Position numbers and translations under genes: made by a program. This document shows positions 35,201-47,216 of a stretch of DNA of 64,000 bases, in pieces. The notes under the pieces were generated by a model. That model saw nothing but the letters and a program-made list of their open reading frames with translations, was not told where the DNA came from and did not search any database. The stretch comes from Anaspis maculata (taxonomy: Eukaryota > Arthropoda > Insecta > Coleoptera > Scraptiidae): contig OX421965.1 in assembly GCA_949128115.1 (NCBI GenBank), positions 59,700,012 through 59,764,011 on the forward strand. The letters run 5' to 3'. The stretch's first letter is position 1; every line of letters starts with the position of its first letter.

Positions 35201-38200
35201 CCGGTGAATGGAAACGACGACGACGCTCGCTACTCGACAACCTGGCAAACACTGAAGAAACGAGGAGCGCTCTCGGCGACGCGCCACCAGGCGACCCCGG
35301 ACAGTGACGGCGCGGAAACTCTCCACGCTACGCCACTGAAAGAGACGTCAATTTCCATCCGTCCGTCCACGCAGCAGCCAGCAGCACACAGCTTTTCCTC
35401 GGTGCTTGCGGTGTGAGCGACAGGTCAAAGCTTGACCCGGCGCCTCCGCCAATTCGGACCGATGCGGGTTCAAAACTTGCCGCATCGTTAAAGTCTCTCG
35501 CTTTCGGTCTCTTCTCTGGTTTGGTCAGTAGCCCAGTCATCGTAGCTCATTTAAGGGCCTGAGGTCGGAATCGCTCCCCTAAAGCTGGATTTTTGCAAAC
35601 ATGTCCAGTAAACAGCCCTTTTTCAATTGGTGATAAAAAAAAATTTCCAAGACCCGGAGAGTTTTCCGTAATTTTAAAAAATCTGTCATTTTTGGCAGTT
35701 TTTTTTCAATAACTCGGTGAATTCTCAACTTTTTGGAACGAAAGCTTTTGCAGTAATTATTAGAGTTTGAAATTCTCCAACTAATGTTGTGAGTAAAATT
35801 TTTTTAGGACTCATGGTTTTTGAGCAATTGTCAAATGAGTTAAAGCGATTACTTCACTTTTCTCATCTCAGTTGACCAGATAAAAAAAATTATTGAGCTT
35901 TCAACAGATCAGAATTTTTTGCATTCGAGTATATCTACCTACATAAAAAGGGCTTTCAGAAAACAAAAAGTTTATTGGTCAGTCTGCAGGTCTATTAGTA
36001 TATTTGAATTAGATTTTTTGCTATATGGTTAGCTCATCCCCACCTGTTTAACATATTAGGTTAGAAGCATACATCCCTGTGACGCGTACTACTTAGTATA
36101 CAGGGTGAAAATTAAATAATAAATCTTCAAACTGTTTTATTCTGCTGATGGTGATAATTCTCGAGAAAAACAGCCTTTCACTTATTCAGCAACCTAATGG
36201 TCTCCCACTGAACGTATGAAAAATTCACCCCTCTATAGCCGCTGGTATTCTACGTACAGGGTGACATCAATTTTTTTTTTCAATAAATATCTTGATCGAA
36301 TCAATCCGGACAAAGACCATTTCAGGCTCTGTTACAAGTCTATAATCTCTCATTCTCATTCTCAAGTTATTTCATTTTGTATGTGATAGGATGTGATAAA
36401 TTCACTTTTGCATCATCAAGGTAGGTAATTAGGCTTTGCAAAAATATATACAGAATAGGCTGAAACCCTGGAACGTTTCATGAGCTTTTTGTTTTCAATA
36501 AAATACAAAACATGACGTGGAACCAAATAGTACGCCCCCAAAGAGTACGCATGTGTATGATCAATCTCAAGGCCTTTTTAATTAGAGTGGCTACGGAAAT
36601 TTACATTTCCAATGCTTCCCCAATGTAAATGTCAATTTCCATAGCTTTCGCTGATAAAGAAAGCCGTGAAATTGATAATACTCAATTTTTTCTACCTGCG
36701 TATACCCACTCTTAAGATCACTTCTACTGATTGGGGTTACCTTCAACTTATAATACTTAGGGTAGAGAATTTTTGTCTATGACACTTGCTAATATTATTG
36801 TTAGTGTTTTGTTTTTTTCTCATGCTCATATTTTTGAATGTTCTCTTTGTTAAATTGTTCCTGTGCTGTATGATAAATGCGTACTCTCCAAAACCACCCC
36901 ATGCGTACTCTTGGGCACATGGTGTCTCCAATAGTAGGTACGCAATACGCATTTACAATTTTTCACTTAGCCCCATAAATATTTTTTTTTTTTGTAGAAG
37001 CGACAATCACAGTTTCTTTACATTAATTAGCAGTAGAATAGACAATGTATGTTATGCAAAAAAATTGAATGATTTAGATTGAAATTAGATTTTTTATGGC
37101 AAGTGGAAAATCAAGTGCGTTTACTCTTGGGCGCGCTTCCCCTATTGCAAATTTCTGGGACCCGAAGCGGGCTAAGCCTGGTATAGGTGTTTGGTATTAA
37201 TGTACAAATTATACAAGGCGCTCAATCAGGCATCAAATTAATTAGTTACTGCAAAAATGAAAAAGTTGAACAGGTCCCATTTCACAGAAAAATCGTTTCG
37301 GTTCTTTTCAAGTGTTTTAGGTAAGACGTTGGTATCCGTACCTCAAGGTGATTTCAAGTTTTTATTATCCATCTTCTTTAATTACAGCAGGGCGATCTCA
37401 AAAATGCAACATTTTTGTCTTGCGGATTAACTTTTTCGTTGTTGGCCGATTTTGGAAAATCAGGGCTCTTGGGAAATTTAAGGCTCATGTGAGAAGGATC
37501 GAGTATTGGAACTGACTTCAGACAAAAATTCTGGAAAGAGGATTAAATCAAAAGTGACCCAAATGTGAAGTATACCCCGAGGTATAGGTACCCTAGAGAT
37601 CCAGTTCAGAGAAGAGTTGAACAAAAATCAACTTGTCTACAAACAGACCATCCTTACTACTTTCCCTTCCATGTTGGTGGGGGGCCGGAAAAGTAAAACC
37701 TATAATTTACCAACATCTGAAGACATTTTCCGATATGGCGGCCGTAGCACAAGGTTAATTCCCGGGGACTTTTAGTATGTTCATCAGAAGGCTATGTACT
37801 AGGTATCCTATCACTGTACCAAGTCCCCTTTCGCATTGCGATTTTTTTTTGCTTTTCCTGATTTTTCGATCTAAGATGACTAACTGTGCACTAAGCATTT
37901 TGAGTTTCTCATCATTTTGGTAACGATGTGCCATTTTGAACTTATTTTTTCAAAATGCTGATTGCTGATTCAAATAAACTGATTGACGTACAAAAATAAG
38001 CCAACTTTTGACAAATTAAATGACGCAACTGAGTCACAGAGCACTCGATTATTATGACAGTCGGAATTTTTCACCGCAGAGCACTTGATACATTCTCATT
38101 TTTCAGTTTTTATTTTTTTTTTTTTTTTTTCAAATAATTTTTTTGACAAGTTGTGATATATGCGCTGAAAACAGTGTCAGTTCTCTACTGATATACGACG

Positions 38201-38260
38201 GTAGCTCATCTCATTATTTTCAGAAGTATAGCATTATTTAATTATTTTAATTTAATTATT

Positions 38261-39983
38261 AGTGGACGTGGTAGGAAAAAACAAGTTGCAAATGATGATA
38301 AAGGCAAACCACTTTGCAGGATCGTAACTAAGACTTGAATAAACGATTTGACCCGCAGTGCTTTTTTTTCCGTCCCTTAGGATTTGAATGGCGCCCCTTT
38401 TTCAAAATGGCGGATTTTATCTAGGGACAGAAAGTATCAATTAGCCTGGTGATGTCCAGCTTTGTTAAAATATATGGAGCTATGTCTCGATCGGTTTCTG
38501 GGACATCAAACACTATTTAAAAAAATGGTGGAACATTGACATCTGTCGCAGGCAAATTTGGTGGAGGCGCCAAAATGAATTTAGTACGGTCATAAGAAAA
38601 TCGTTGAAACATTTTTATTTCCCAACCGATTTTAACACAAGACATCTAATTTTGTAGAAAAGTGAATTCTTCTTGTTATCTCATACCTACCTACCATAAA
38701 AAGACATTGAGGAATGTTGAAAAAAAAAATTGAAAAAAAATTAAAAAAAAAGATTTTTTTATTTTTTTATTTTTATGAAAATTTGCTCATTTGTAGATTT
38801 CGATGTGCCCTTTCTGAATTTGCATTTTTCCGATTTATATCTTTGCAGTGCGCACCGCCATCTTGAAAAAATGATATCTGAAAAAAAGTTTTTGACAATA
38901 TCTAAATTTTAGTCCATGCAAAATTGAAATGTTTATATACGTATGAAAGTACATTCAATTCTCCACGATTTGATACCTGAACCATCTTTGTGCGACTCGG
39001 GGCTCTTGAGCTAGAGCTTCCGGAAGTATCAATTTTCGGTGTTGAATAGTGACCGCGCCTACCGGTTTTCACCACTGGATCACCACCATGTCTAAATCAA
39101 GTTACCCATCAATAACGCGTCGTCATTTATCACAAATCATGAACATTGGTGGACCTGGCACAGCCCCAAGAGGTGATTTTCAATTCTTTTGGAACCGAAA
39201 ATTGATACTTCCAGAAGGTCTAGCTCAAGAACCACGGGTCGCACAGAACTGGTTCAGATGTCAAACTGTGGAAGATTGAATGTGCTTTCATATGTATATA
39301 AACATTTCAATGTCACAAAGGCCAAAGTTCAGATATTGTCAAAAACTTCTTTTCAGACATCATTTTTTCAATATGGCGGCGCGTGCTGCAAAGATAGAAA
39401 TCGGAAAAGTACAAATTTAGAAAGGGCACATCAAAGTCTACAAATAAGGCAATTTTCATGGAAATGAAAAAATGAAAAAAATCCTTTTTTTTCAAATTAT
39501 TTTTCAATTTTTTCTTCAACATTCCTCAATGTCTTTTTTTATAGAAGATATAAGGTAACAAGAAGAATTTACTTTTCTACAAAATGAGATGTCTTGTGTC
39601 AAAATCGGTTGAAAAATAAAAATGTTACGGCAATTTTCTTATGAAAGTACTAAATTCCTTTTGGCGCCTCCACCAAATTTGCCTGCGGTAGATGGCAATG
39701 TTCCACCATTTTTTTAAATGGTGTTTGATGTCCCAGAAACCGATTGAGACATAGCCCCATATATTTCTACTAAGCTGGACATCACTAGGCTATTCGATAC
39801 CTTCTGCCCCTAGATAATATCCGCCATTTTGAAAAAGGGGCGCTATTCAAATCCTAAGGGACGAAAAGAAAAGCACTGCGGGTCAAATCGTTTATTCAGG
39901 TCTCAGTTGTGACCCTGCAAAGTGGTTTGCCTTTATCATCATTTGCAACTTATATTCCCTATTTCGGTTGTACCACGTCCACT
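38261..39983. mobile_element. 1.7-kb palindromic (foldback) element
   Basis: The ends are AGTGGACGTGGTA and TACCACGTCCACT. Arms of about 770 bp are inverse copies with scattered mismatches (for example TTTGACCCGCAGTGCTTTT and its inverse). The centre at about 39040-39190 is unpaired. The inner ends carry CTTCCGGAAGTATCAATTTTC/inverse. No open frame suggests a transposase. Confidence 0.8.
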
Positions 39984-40289
39984 ATATGAATCATCAGGTG
40001 TCTCGGGTTTCTATGCAAAAAATTGAATCATAACTCGGAGTGTTGAGAGCGAAGCGGTTGTAATTCTTTTTCCTCAAAAAATCAATTTATAAATTTTATA
40101 TTTTATCAAATTAATGAATTTCCAAGTTTTGAGCAAATAATTTCTGGATTTCGAAAATGTCTATAGGCTCAAACCAAAGTATATCCTTGTAGCTTTCCAA
40201 AAAGACTTTAATGGTGGATTTCTGTCAAGGAATAAACCCACACTGATTGATTCCGCAACGCCTTATGTCACCAATATAACTCTGTCCTT

Positions 40290-41301
40290 AAGTGCGATTT
40301 ATAACTCGATTTTAATTTTAGTCGCAATTTTAACGAAGTTCAAAGATACGATTTCTTCTTTACCTCTTATAAATCCGATTTTAATCGCAAGACGTAATCG
40401 CAACGATTTTAAGGATTTTAAGAAGTTGGCCAATATCATAGAGTACCAATATCCAACTCTTTTGCGATCCGATCCTTACGATCGACCAATGAAAATCAAG
40501 ATAATATCAAGATTAGCGAAAATGAGCACAGTAGTCTTCTTGATTAGCAATGTTATGTTAGGAGATTTTCTGAGGACTTTTAGCGACAAGCTGACGGTGA
40601 GCAGTGGCGCAGCTAGGGGGAGAGGTCAGCCGGGTACCCGCACCGACCTGTACAAATTTTTTACCGCGACGGCGCCTTTTCAACCTTTACGTGTTTGTTG
40701 TGTTAATACATAAGATGTAATGACTTTTATATAAGTTGTATATGGATATTACAGTTCATGTATTTAAGTTGACACTTGTCAAAATAACCTCAAAAATTAC
40801 AAAAAATTACAAATTTGCAATGAAACAAACACGTAAAATGTTGTACAACACTCGTGGCTTGTTACACAAGATGCTTTCCGACACTCAGCCTCTCACAGAA
40901 CTCGGGCTGCGCCCTCGTTCTGCAAATTTCAGCTTCGTGTCTGAAAACCACTTATGTAACAGCCAACTCGTATTGTAAACTACTATTACAGTTCACACGA
41001 ACATACATTGATTATGCTCATTTTCTGTTCATTTTTCCGAAAAATGTTCATTTGCGGGTTGCGGCACCTTCTTGGTCTTTAAGTAGGTACACCTGCCTGT
41101 TCAAATGGGCTAGTTACGCCGCACTGCACTGCACACTAGGTTTTCTCCCTCCATCATGCCTTGCTTCCGACAGATGCGATCGTTGCGATCGAGTTATAAA
41201 TTGACAAGAGGAATATGATGCTTACGATCAATTCGACTAAAATTACGATTAAAATTGCGACTAAAATTAAAATCGAGTTATAGGTACCTGAATCGCACTT
41301 G
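40290..41301. mobile_element. 1-kb inverted-repeat element with AAGTGCGATT ends
   Basis: The left end AAGTGCGATTTATAACTCG continues into TTTTAATTTTAGTCGCAATTT. The right end is the inverse, finishing GAATCGCACTT. The element interrupts a repeat also seen at 42428-43289 (shared CGCAACGC and TCCTTAAG). A CAGTGGCGCAGCTAGG block (40603-40618), like hAT termini, lies inside. Confidence 0.6.
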
Positions 41302-42771
41302 AGAGCTACAATTTTAGGAATTTTTGGAATAAACAAGTGAGAATGGCATCTGCATCATATCTTTCACTGATTATTGATACCTAGGACGATAGGTCCCTAT
41401 GTATCTAGGTACCTAAGTACTACCTAAGAGTACTACCTTCTCAGGTAGGACCTTACAACTGCTCTCTGCTAGTAGCTCATAGCTCAATCAGTAGGTATCA
41501 CAAAGAATTTAGGGGTTCAATCGATCTCTCCCTTAAGGAATAAGCTATACGTTCATTAAAAAGTACCTACTTAGTTATGGTTAGACGGAGATATCTACAC
41601 CCTATCTACTTACTAATACCTATCTTATAAGTAAATATGACAAAAGAAATACCCAAATATCTGACAGGATCCAATCCATTACTGCTTTCTCCTTTTATCT
41701 AATAGGTACGCAATTAGTTTGAAAAATCTCTGGAATTTTAAAGACTCAAGTGCTATCGCCCTTTCCTTCGTCTCTTGGCACACCATAAAGATTTTGATCC
41801 TATAATGAAAAAACCATTAGTAATCAAGACGATAAATAAACCCGAGAGAAATTTCAATAAGACAGACAGCTCATGTGTGAAAAATCCCTTTATTCAATGG
41901 CCTGTTCATATCTTTGGTATGTAAAGCATTCAAACGTGGTGGTTGAACTATACACAGATTCTTTGTTACAACACCAACACCACACTCTTCCTCACCATAG
42001 CATTTTCAATAATTATCAGACAAGTTCGTAAAATATCACCAAAATAAAACTAATTTTATTGTCAATTTCGGTGTATACTGTTGTATGGAAAGAGAGTTGT
42101 GTAAACAATTAAACATGTTTTTGTACAATTTAGATAATTAGTATTAATTAGCCTACAAATCGAGATGCAATAAAAAGGAAGACCATTTGATTGGAACAAT
42201 GGCACAGCCAGGGGGGGGCTAGGGGGCTATAGCCCGCCCCCCCCGACAGTCTCGCTTTTTCACCGAAGCAATGAAAAATTTTGAACAAAATAAAAAAATT
42301 GTTGTGTTCGACTGTTACCTTCTTTATCATTTAGAAAATAGATCATTAGTCTCTCTGTGTAAGAGTTGCACTGCGATTGGATTGCGCGTTTTTTTTTCAA
42401 TTGGTGCGGAGAGAGAAACTCTTCCGGTTTAAGGACGGAGTTGAATTGGCAAGATAAGCGTTGCGGAATCAATCCCTGTGGGTTTATTTCTTGACAGAAT
42501 CTCACCATTAAGTTTGCTTCCGAAAGCTACAAGGATGCACTTTGGTTTGAGCCCTATTGGCATTTCCAAAATCCAAAAATCAATTATTCATTCAAAAAAA
42601 TTAAAAAATTAGTTTTCGATTTTGGAAATGCCAATGGGCTCAAACCAAACTGCATCCTTGTAGCTTCCGAGAGAGACCTAAATGGTAAGATTCTGTCGAG
42701 GAATGAACCCACAGGGATCATTGATTCTGTGGCGGCTCTCATGTGGGCATGTGGCGGGGGAACTGTTGTCT

Positions 42772-42842
42772 CCCCCGATAGCTTAGTGGTCAGAGTATCC
42801 ATCCTGCAAATGGAAGACCCGGGTTTGAGTCCCGGTCAGGGT
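42772..42842 (+). other. tRNA-like sequence inside the left LTR (Pol III promoter boxes)
   Basis: The 71 nt fold as a cloverleaf. The acceptor CCCCCGA/TCAGGGT forms 5 of 7 pairs. The D arm is GCTT/GAGT. The anticodon stem TCCAT/ATGGA encloses a 7-nt loop CCTGCAA (anticodon position TGC). The T arm is CCGGG/CCCGG with loop TTTGAGT. The A box TAGCTTAGTGG (42779-42789) and B box GGTTTGAGTCC (42822-42832) are close to consensus. A T5 run (42849-42853) follows and could terminate Pol III. C instead of T at position 33 and the acceptor mismatches argue against a working tRNA. Confidence 0.7.
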
Positions 42843-43144
42843 GGACACTTTTTCTCCGTCACATCGCGCCATAAATGGTGACCCCGAACAAAAGCAGCAC
42901 GCACGCAACATGCAACTCAGGCAAAGAGGTACAAAGCAAGCAACGAACAAATAAACAGCACCGCCACTTCCCTGTCCTACGTCCACCCACGTCCTATCCG
43001 TCGCCCTAGGTGGGGGGTACTGAACAACGGTCAATGATCCATAAGTACGGCGAACGCAGGGGTACATACGAGACGAACGACGTCTCTGGAGGGGGAGTAC
43101 TGTGGCGGCTCTCATATGGGCATGTGGCGGGGGAACTGTTGTCT

Positions 43145-43215
43145 CCCCCGATAGCTTAGTGGTCAGAGTATCCATCCGGCAAATGGAAGACCCGGGTTAG
43201 AGTCCCGGTCAGGGT
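43145..43215 (+). other. tRNA-like sequence inside the right LTR
   Basis: Same structure as in the left LTR, 373 bp downstream. The anticodon position reads GGC, the T loop is TTAGAGT, and a T5 run lies at 43222-43226. The A box is unchanged; the B box has one substitution. Confidence 0.7.
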
Positions 43216-43338
43216 AGACACTTTTTCTTCGTCACATCGCGCAATAATTCTACAACGCTTATTTTACCGATATAACTCCCTCCTTAAGCAAGTATACTCA
43301 CCTACCTATCAGGCTTATTTTGTAACTTCTCGTTCAAT

Positions 43339-43419
43339 AACGACTCGTTAGCGAACGATTATCGTTCAGACTGCCAACTAACGACTCGTTAGCGAACGAT
43401 TGTCGTTCAGACTGCCACT
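43339..43419 (+). repeat. 41-bp tandem duplication
   Basis: Two copies of AACGACTCGTTAGCGAACGA continuing to CAGACTGCCA, starting at 43339 and 43380, with about two differences. The GTTAGCGAAC/CGTTCA parts are also self-complementary. Confidence 0.75.
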
Positions 43420-44670
43420 ATCGATAGATCTAACAAGAGCACGAAAAACCGTATTTCGTGAACAGCTGCGTTCGGCCGTATCGTTTGTATGTGCCGAACG
43501 ATCGTGTATGACATTTCTAAGTGCGCGCAGCGCAGCTGTCAGTTTGCAAGTGTCATTACTACCATTTGTTCCTGTCATTTTCCCCGCAAACCCAGGGAAT
43601 ACTGAATTTAATACCTACTTCAATTTAAAGTAGGTAACATTGGTACCACAATAATTATACTCGAAAATAGGATGACCAAGGCCCTTTTTCCTGGGGGGGG
43701 GGGTTCGCCTTTGGCGCAGCTCGCTTCGCTCGCGTTCGTTGGCCCCTCCCATGGCTAAATCCTGGCTGCGCCACTCGATTGGAAAAATGCAAACATTGTG
43801 CAATATAGGTAGGTATTTTCCTTGGATAAAATATGTGGCGTGACAAAACAAGAAAAATCGAAATGTTTCCAAATCGGAACCTTTATAAAAATAAATATAG
43901 GCAGATATGGTCTTCCTATGTATACAGGTGTCCCAGGTTTTAACGATCAAACTTTAGAAAAACATTTTTCTAGCCCACCTGATTCAGAAAAATATATTAG
44001 GCATCTCACTCGTTTTCTATGATACAAACAGGGTGGTTGCAGTTGCGGAAAAAACTGAGGATTATTGCAAGATGTGAACTTAGAATTATTGCAAACTGCG
44101 TACATTTATGAGCCCGCCAGTGAACATTTGTGATTGTGACGTTACGCGGTTGTAAATAATGATGTTGTGTGTGACTACAAGTATGTGGTGGCTACTGGCT
44201 AATCATCTTACTATTTGTCAAAAGAACCGTAAAATTCGAGGTATAAAACCTAACAAGGGAGAGAAAGAGATAGGTGGTGGCCTACTTACAGGTATAAAAG
44301 TGGCATGGCACTTCAAAATTTGCCCTTTTCCCTCGCCTTTTCCCCTCGCTTTGTCCACTGAATTTTTCACAATGTACCTAAGTTCAGGTGCCTATTCGGC
44401 TGCGATTTGGCACTTATGGCTGATTACGGTTACGGATAATTATCTACCTGCCAATTAGTCGGATTTCTACAAAATCCAACCAGTGTGGTTTCCAAGTTAG
44501 CGGATGAGGGTACCTACGAGGGAAAAGGGAAATTCGGGAAAACACAGCTCACTCGAATCACACTAGGGTAGTCTGTGCTAGGGGTGAACGCAGTACACCT
44601 ACCGTACTACACCGAACCAGTTCTGCAAGTCGGGCTACAGCCAATAACGTTGCTTTATTATAGTGTTCTA

Positions 44671-46150
44671 TACAGGGTGGTCTAGGTTATAGTAGCAATA
44701 ATTCACCATTCGATGTTCCATCGAAAACTAGGCCGACATGCCAGTGATTTTGACCAAACTAGGTACAAATGCTTAGAAATGAAATAGATACTCATCACTT
44801 GACGTAGATAACTTTTGTCAAAATTGTCCAGTGGCGTAGATACGAGAGATTGTTAAACTTCTCCCACCCCATTTTCTACGCCACTGAATATTTTTGGAAA
44901 ATTATACTTTTTTTTGAATTCCTTGTTCAACTGAAAAAAAGTTACTCTTGTGAAATTTTGATTTGAGGCTTAATTTTTGAGATATTTGGGTTTTAAACTT
45001 TGGAAAACATCTCGAAATCGCCACTTTCCAGAGCCCAAATTGTTTTTCTCTGAAAACGCCTCGTTTCTTATAGTCCTAGCGGTACACGTAAAAATTGCTC
45101 TATAATTGTGACAAAAGTGTGAAATTTGGTGTGTGGACTCCTAAAAGCATTTAAAAGGTTTTTAGAAGAAGAGCCAAAAAAAATTTTGATTTCAATTTCT
45201 TAATTTTTTGTGACGTCATTTTTTTTTATCTATTTTTTCATTTTTGCAACTATTAAAAATTTTTGATGTTTGCTTTTGTATTATGGTGAGTAATTGCTTA
45301 ATCCAAGAAACGGAAGAGAAAATTTGCGAAAAAAATCAATTGAACTTAAATGATGGCGTTTTTTGTAAAGATCCAATTTTTTTTCCATTTTTTTCGAAAA
45401 TTTTTGTGAATATGTAAAAAATTAAGGGAAGCAATTATTTCTTAAAAGAAGCCCTATCAGAAGTTATCGAAGTGTTTCTCCGAATTCTAAGCCGTTTTAG
45501 AGATATTTATAAATATGTTGTTTCTTGCGACTGTTTCTTCGTATTAGCTCCTATTTCATCAAACACATAACAGGGTTCTTTTTTCTTGAAAATATACTTC
45601 AGAATGATCAGACCGAATGATCTTAGGAGTTCATTGTAAATTGTAATTTTTCCAGTGGCGTAGATCATAGAAATCCAAACCATTTCTACCCTCTCACCGT
45701 ACTTTCTACACCACTCGATTATTTGAAAATATACGACAATTTGGCATTCTGATCATCCAAGATCACCTAGCATTAAACTTCACTTAAAAAGCACACAGTT
45801 TTTTCGCTGATCAGATCGACTGCGAAACATTGCATCTTGTATCATCTCCTCGATCATCTCCATCATGACTTCAGGTGACTAGTCGATCTGATCAGCGGAA
45901 AAATTGTGTGCCCAAGATCGTCGATCTCATCTTGTTTTTTAAAGAAGTGTCATACTAGGTGCTAGGTGATCTTAGATGATCATGATGCCGAATTGTCATA
46001 TATTCTAAATAATCGAGTGGTGTGAAAAGTATACGGTGAGAGGGTAGAAATGGTTCGAATTTCCATGATCTACGCCACTGGAAAAATTACAATTTACAAT
46101 AAACTACTAAGAAATTTAATTTAATTTTTGCACTTTTTAGGACCCCCTGT
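44671..46150. mobile_element. TACAGGGTGG-type element with nested 480-bp palindrome
   Basis: The left end is TATACAGGGTGGTC; the right boundary is degenerate (CCCCCTGTATTTT near 46144). The interior shares the block AACATC-CGAAATCGCCACTTTCC with the element at 58230-59263. Within it, 45627-46108 is a separate clean palindrome with arms from GTAAATTGTAATTTTTCCAG through TGGCGTAGATCAT, and its inverse. Confidence 0.6.
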
Positions 46151-46912
46151 ATTTTATTATCGCAATCAGAGTGCACTTTGCTATCCCGATAATAAATACC
46201 TAGGTACTACAATACTTATAGATTTTTCACTCTGAATAATTGAAAAATTGACGAATCACCTCAAAATAAACAGATCAAAGATTGAAGACTGAAGTGGTCC
46301 ACCCTACAAAATTCGCTCTGGTCCAAATGGGGATATCGAGACGAAAAATGAACAGATATGAAAAATGATGGTGTTTTTGATTCGGCCATTCTTTTGTCTG
46401 CAAGTTTAATATTTGGATAGGATGTTTGCTGACATACTGTATGATATACAGTATACAGGGTGACAAAGGAAGGAGTGCAAAGTGGTACATGTTGAAGCGT
46501 GTGGATTTTTCCAAAACCAATAGGCGAAATTCAGCGCCATTTCTGCGCTTGCGTAACTATGCGAGGGGATTTGAGAATAGTGTGCCATATGCTAACACAT
46601 GTAAAAAGCGTAATTTCAACATTGTCTGAAAAAAGAGCGTTTCTTGATCTTTCATTGTATCCAAGACCAGCAATGATGGATCAGTTTTAGATACACAATG
46701 AGCGAAAATATGGTAACGTGTTTATCAGTGAGTGTTTTTTGAAAATACCGCTCTACTTCTAGTATTCTTCTCTGCCTCACGGTTGCCGTCCTGTCTGTCA
46801 ATGGCATGACAACTGCAAGTAAACAAATGGCAAATAAAAATTTTTAGGGTTATATCTCGGGTTATATTAGGTTTCGTGATTTCTGTTCTTTTTTCAAAAA
46901 TGACGGGCAGTT

Positions 46913-47010
46913 TGTTGCGTGCCTGGCTGCGAAAACTGTACGAAAAAAATATTACAGTTTCATTCCATGTATGTTCCCAAGAAACATCACCTTCTAGGCA
47001 ACCAGTTATA
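46913..47010 (+). pseudogene. THAP zinc-finger remnant, frameshifted
   Basis: One frame starts CCVPGCENCTKK and an adjoining frame continues KNITVSFHV. A further frame shift gives PKKHHLL. The order C-C-V-P-G-C ... V-S-F-H-x-F-P-K is the start of a THAP domain, found in P-element-type transposases and derived host proteins. The remaining zinc ligands are not visible. Most likely a transposase relic. Confidence 0.4.
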
Positions 47011-47186
47011 CACCGAAAACGGCTTTTTCGTTCTTTCCGGGGAACTACGCGCGGAGTTGATTTTTTCGAAAGCAGTGCACATAAACTACATTTCGCACAG
47101 TCTAACATGGAAATCAAGAGTTTTTTTATAAATGATTGAACTGCACGCAGTCTTCCTTCAAAATGTTATTTATTTTATTCTGACCA

Positions 47187-47216
47187 TTTCGAAGGTCTCT
47201 GGCCCTTCTTCGTCAG
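47187..47216 (-). ncRNA. hammerhead-ribozyme-like core, probably of a Penelope-like element
   Basis: On the minus strand the sequence is CTGACGA, one A, stem GAAGG, loop GCCAGAGA, stem CCTTC, then GAAA. These are the two conserved hammerhead core strands around a closed helix II. Hammerhead motifs of this kind are known in the terminal repeats of Penelope-like retroelements. Helices I and III could not be closed by eye and helix II has an unpaired A, so this may be a decayed copy. It is followed by AT-rich sequence and GAAGGAAGACTGCGTGCAG. Confidence 0.4.

Larger units (their letters stand above)
42728..43246 (+). mobile_element. TRIM-type LTR mini-retroelement with tRNA-like unit in each LTR
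   Basis: Two direct 146-bp repeats (42728-42873 and 43101-43246) begin TGTGGCGG and differ at about six positions. The 227-bp internal part has no coding frame. Two bases after the left LTR is TGGTGACCCCGAAC (42876-42889), a plausible primer-binding site starting with TGG. Just before the right LTR is the purine tract GGAGGGGGAG (43088-43097). ATTC flanks both sides (42724-42727 and 43247-43250) as a 4-bp target duplication. This is the architecture of a terminal-repeat retrotransposon in miniature. The LTR ends in ATA rather than CA, which is slightly unusual. Confidence 0.85.
42428..43289. mobile_element. palindromic element interrupted by the LTR mini-element
   Basis: The arms meet at about 42580-42615. 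GGCATTTCCAAAATC on the left mirrors GATTTTGGAAATGCC on the right, and CCCTGTGGGTTTATTTC mirrors GAATGAACCCACAGGG. The right arm is split by the 519-bp LTR element. The left arm therefore preserves the unoccupied target sequence (CAATC next to GCGGAATC/GATTCCGC). A third uninterrupted copy of the arm lies at about 40130-40290. Confidence 0.75.

Noticed and set aside
41380..41480. Runs of TAGGTACC/GTAGGT as telomere-like TTAGG repeats
   Set aside because: The unit is not TTAGG and is not in tandem. Similar short words occur all over the window, so it is base-composition habit.
42772..43215. Two functional tRNA genes (anticodon TGC and GGC)
   Set aside because: Both lie at the same place in two LTR copies, have acceptor mismatches and C at position 33, and differ in anticodon and T loop. 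They are better explained as tRNA-derived promoter sequence in an LTR element.
40603..43775. One composite hAT element between CAGTGGCGCAGCTAGG (40603) and GGCTGCGCCACT (43760)
   Set aside because: The 8-bp flanks do not match and the stretch contains independent elements. The motif is common and was not treated as paired ends.
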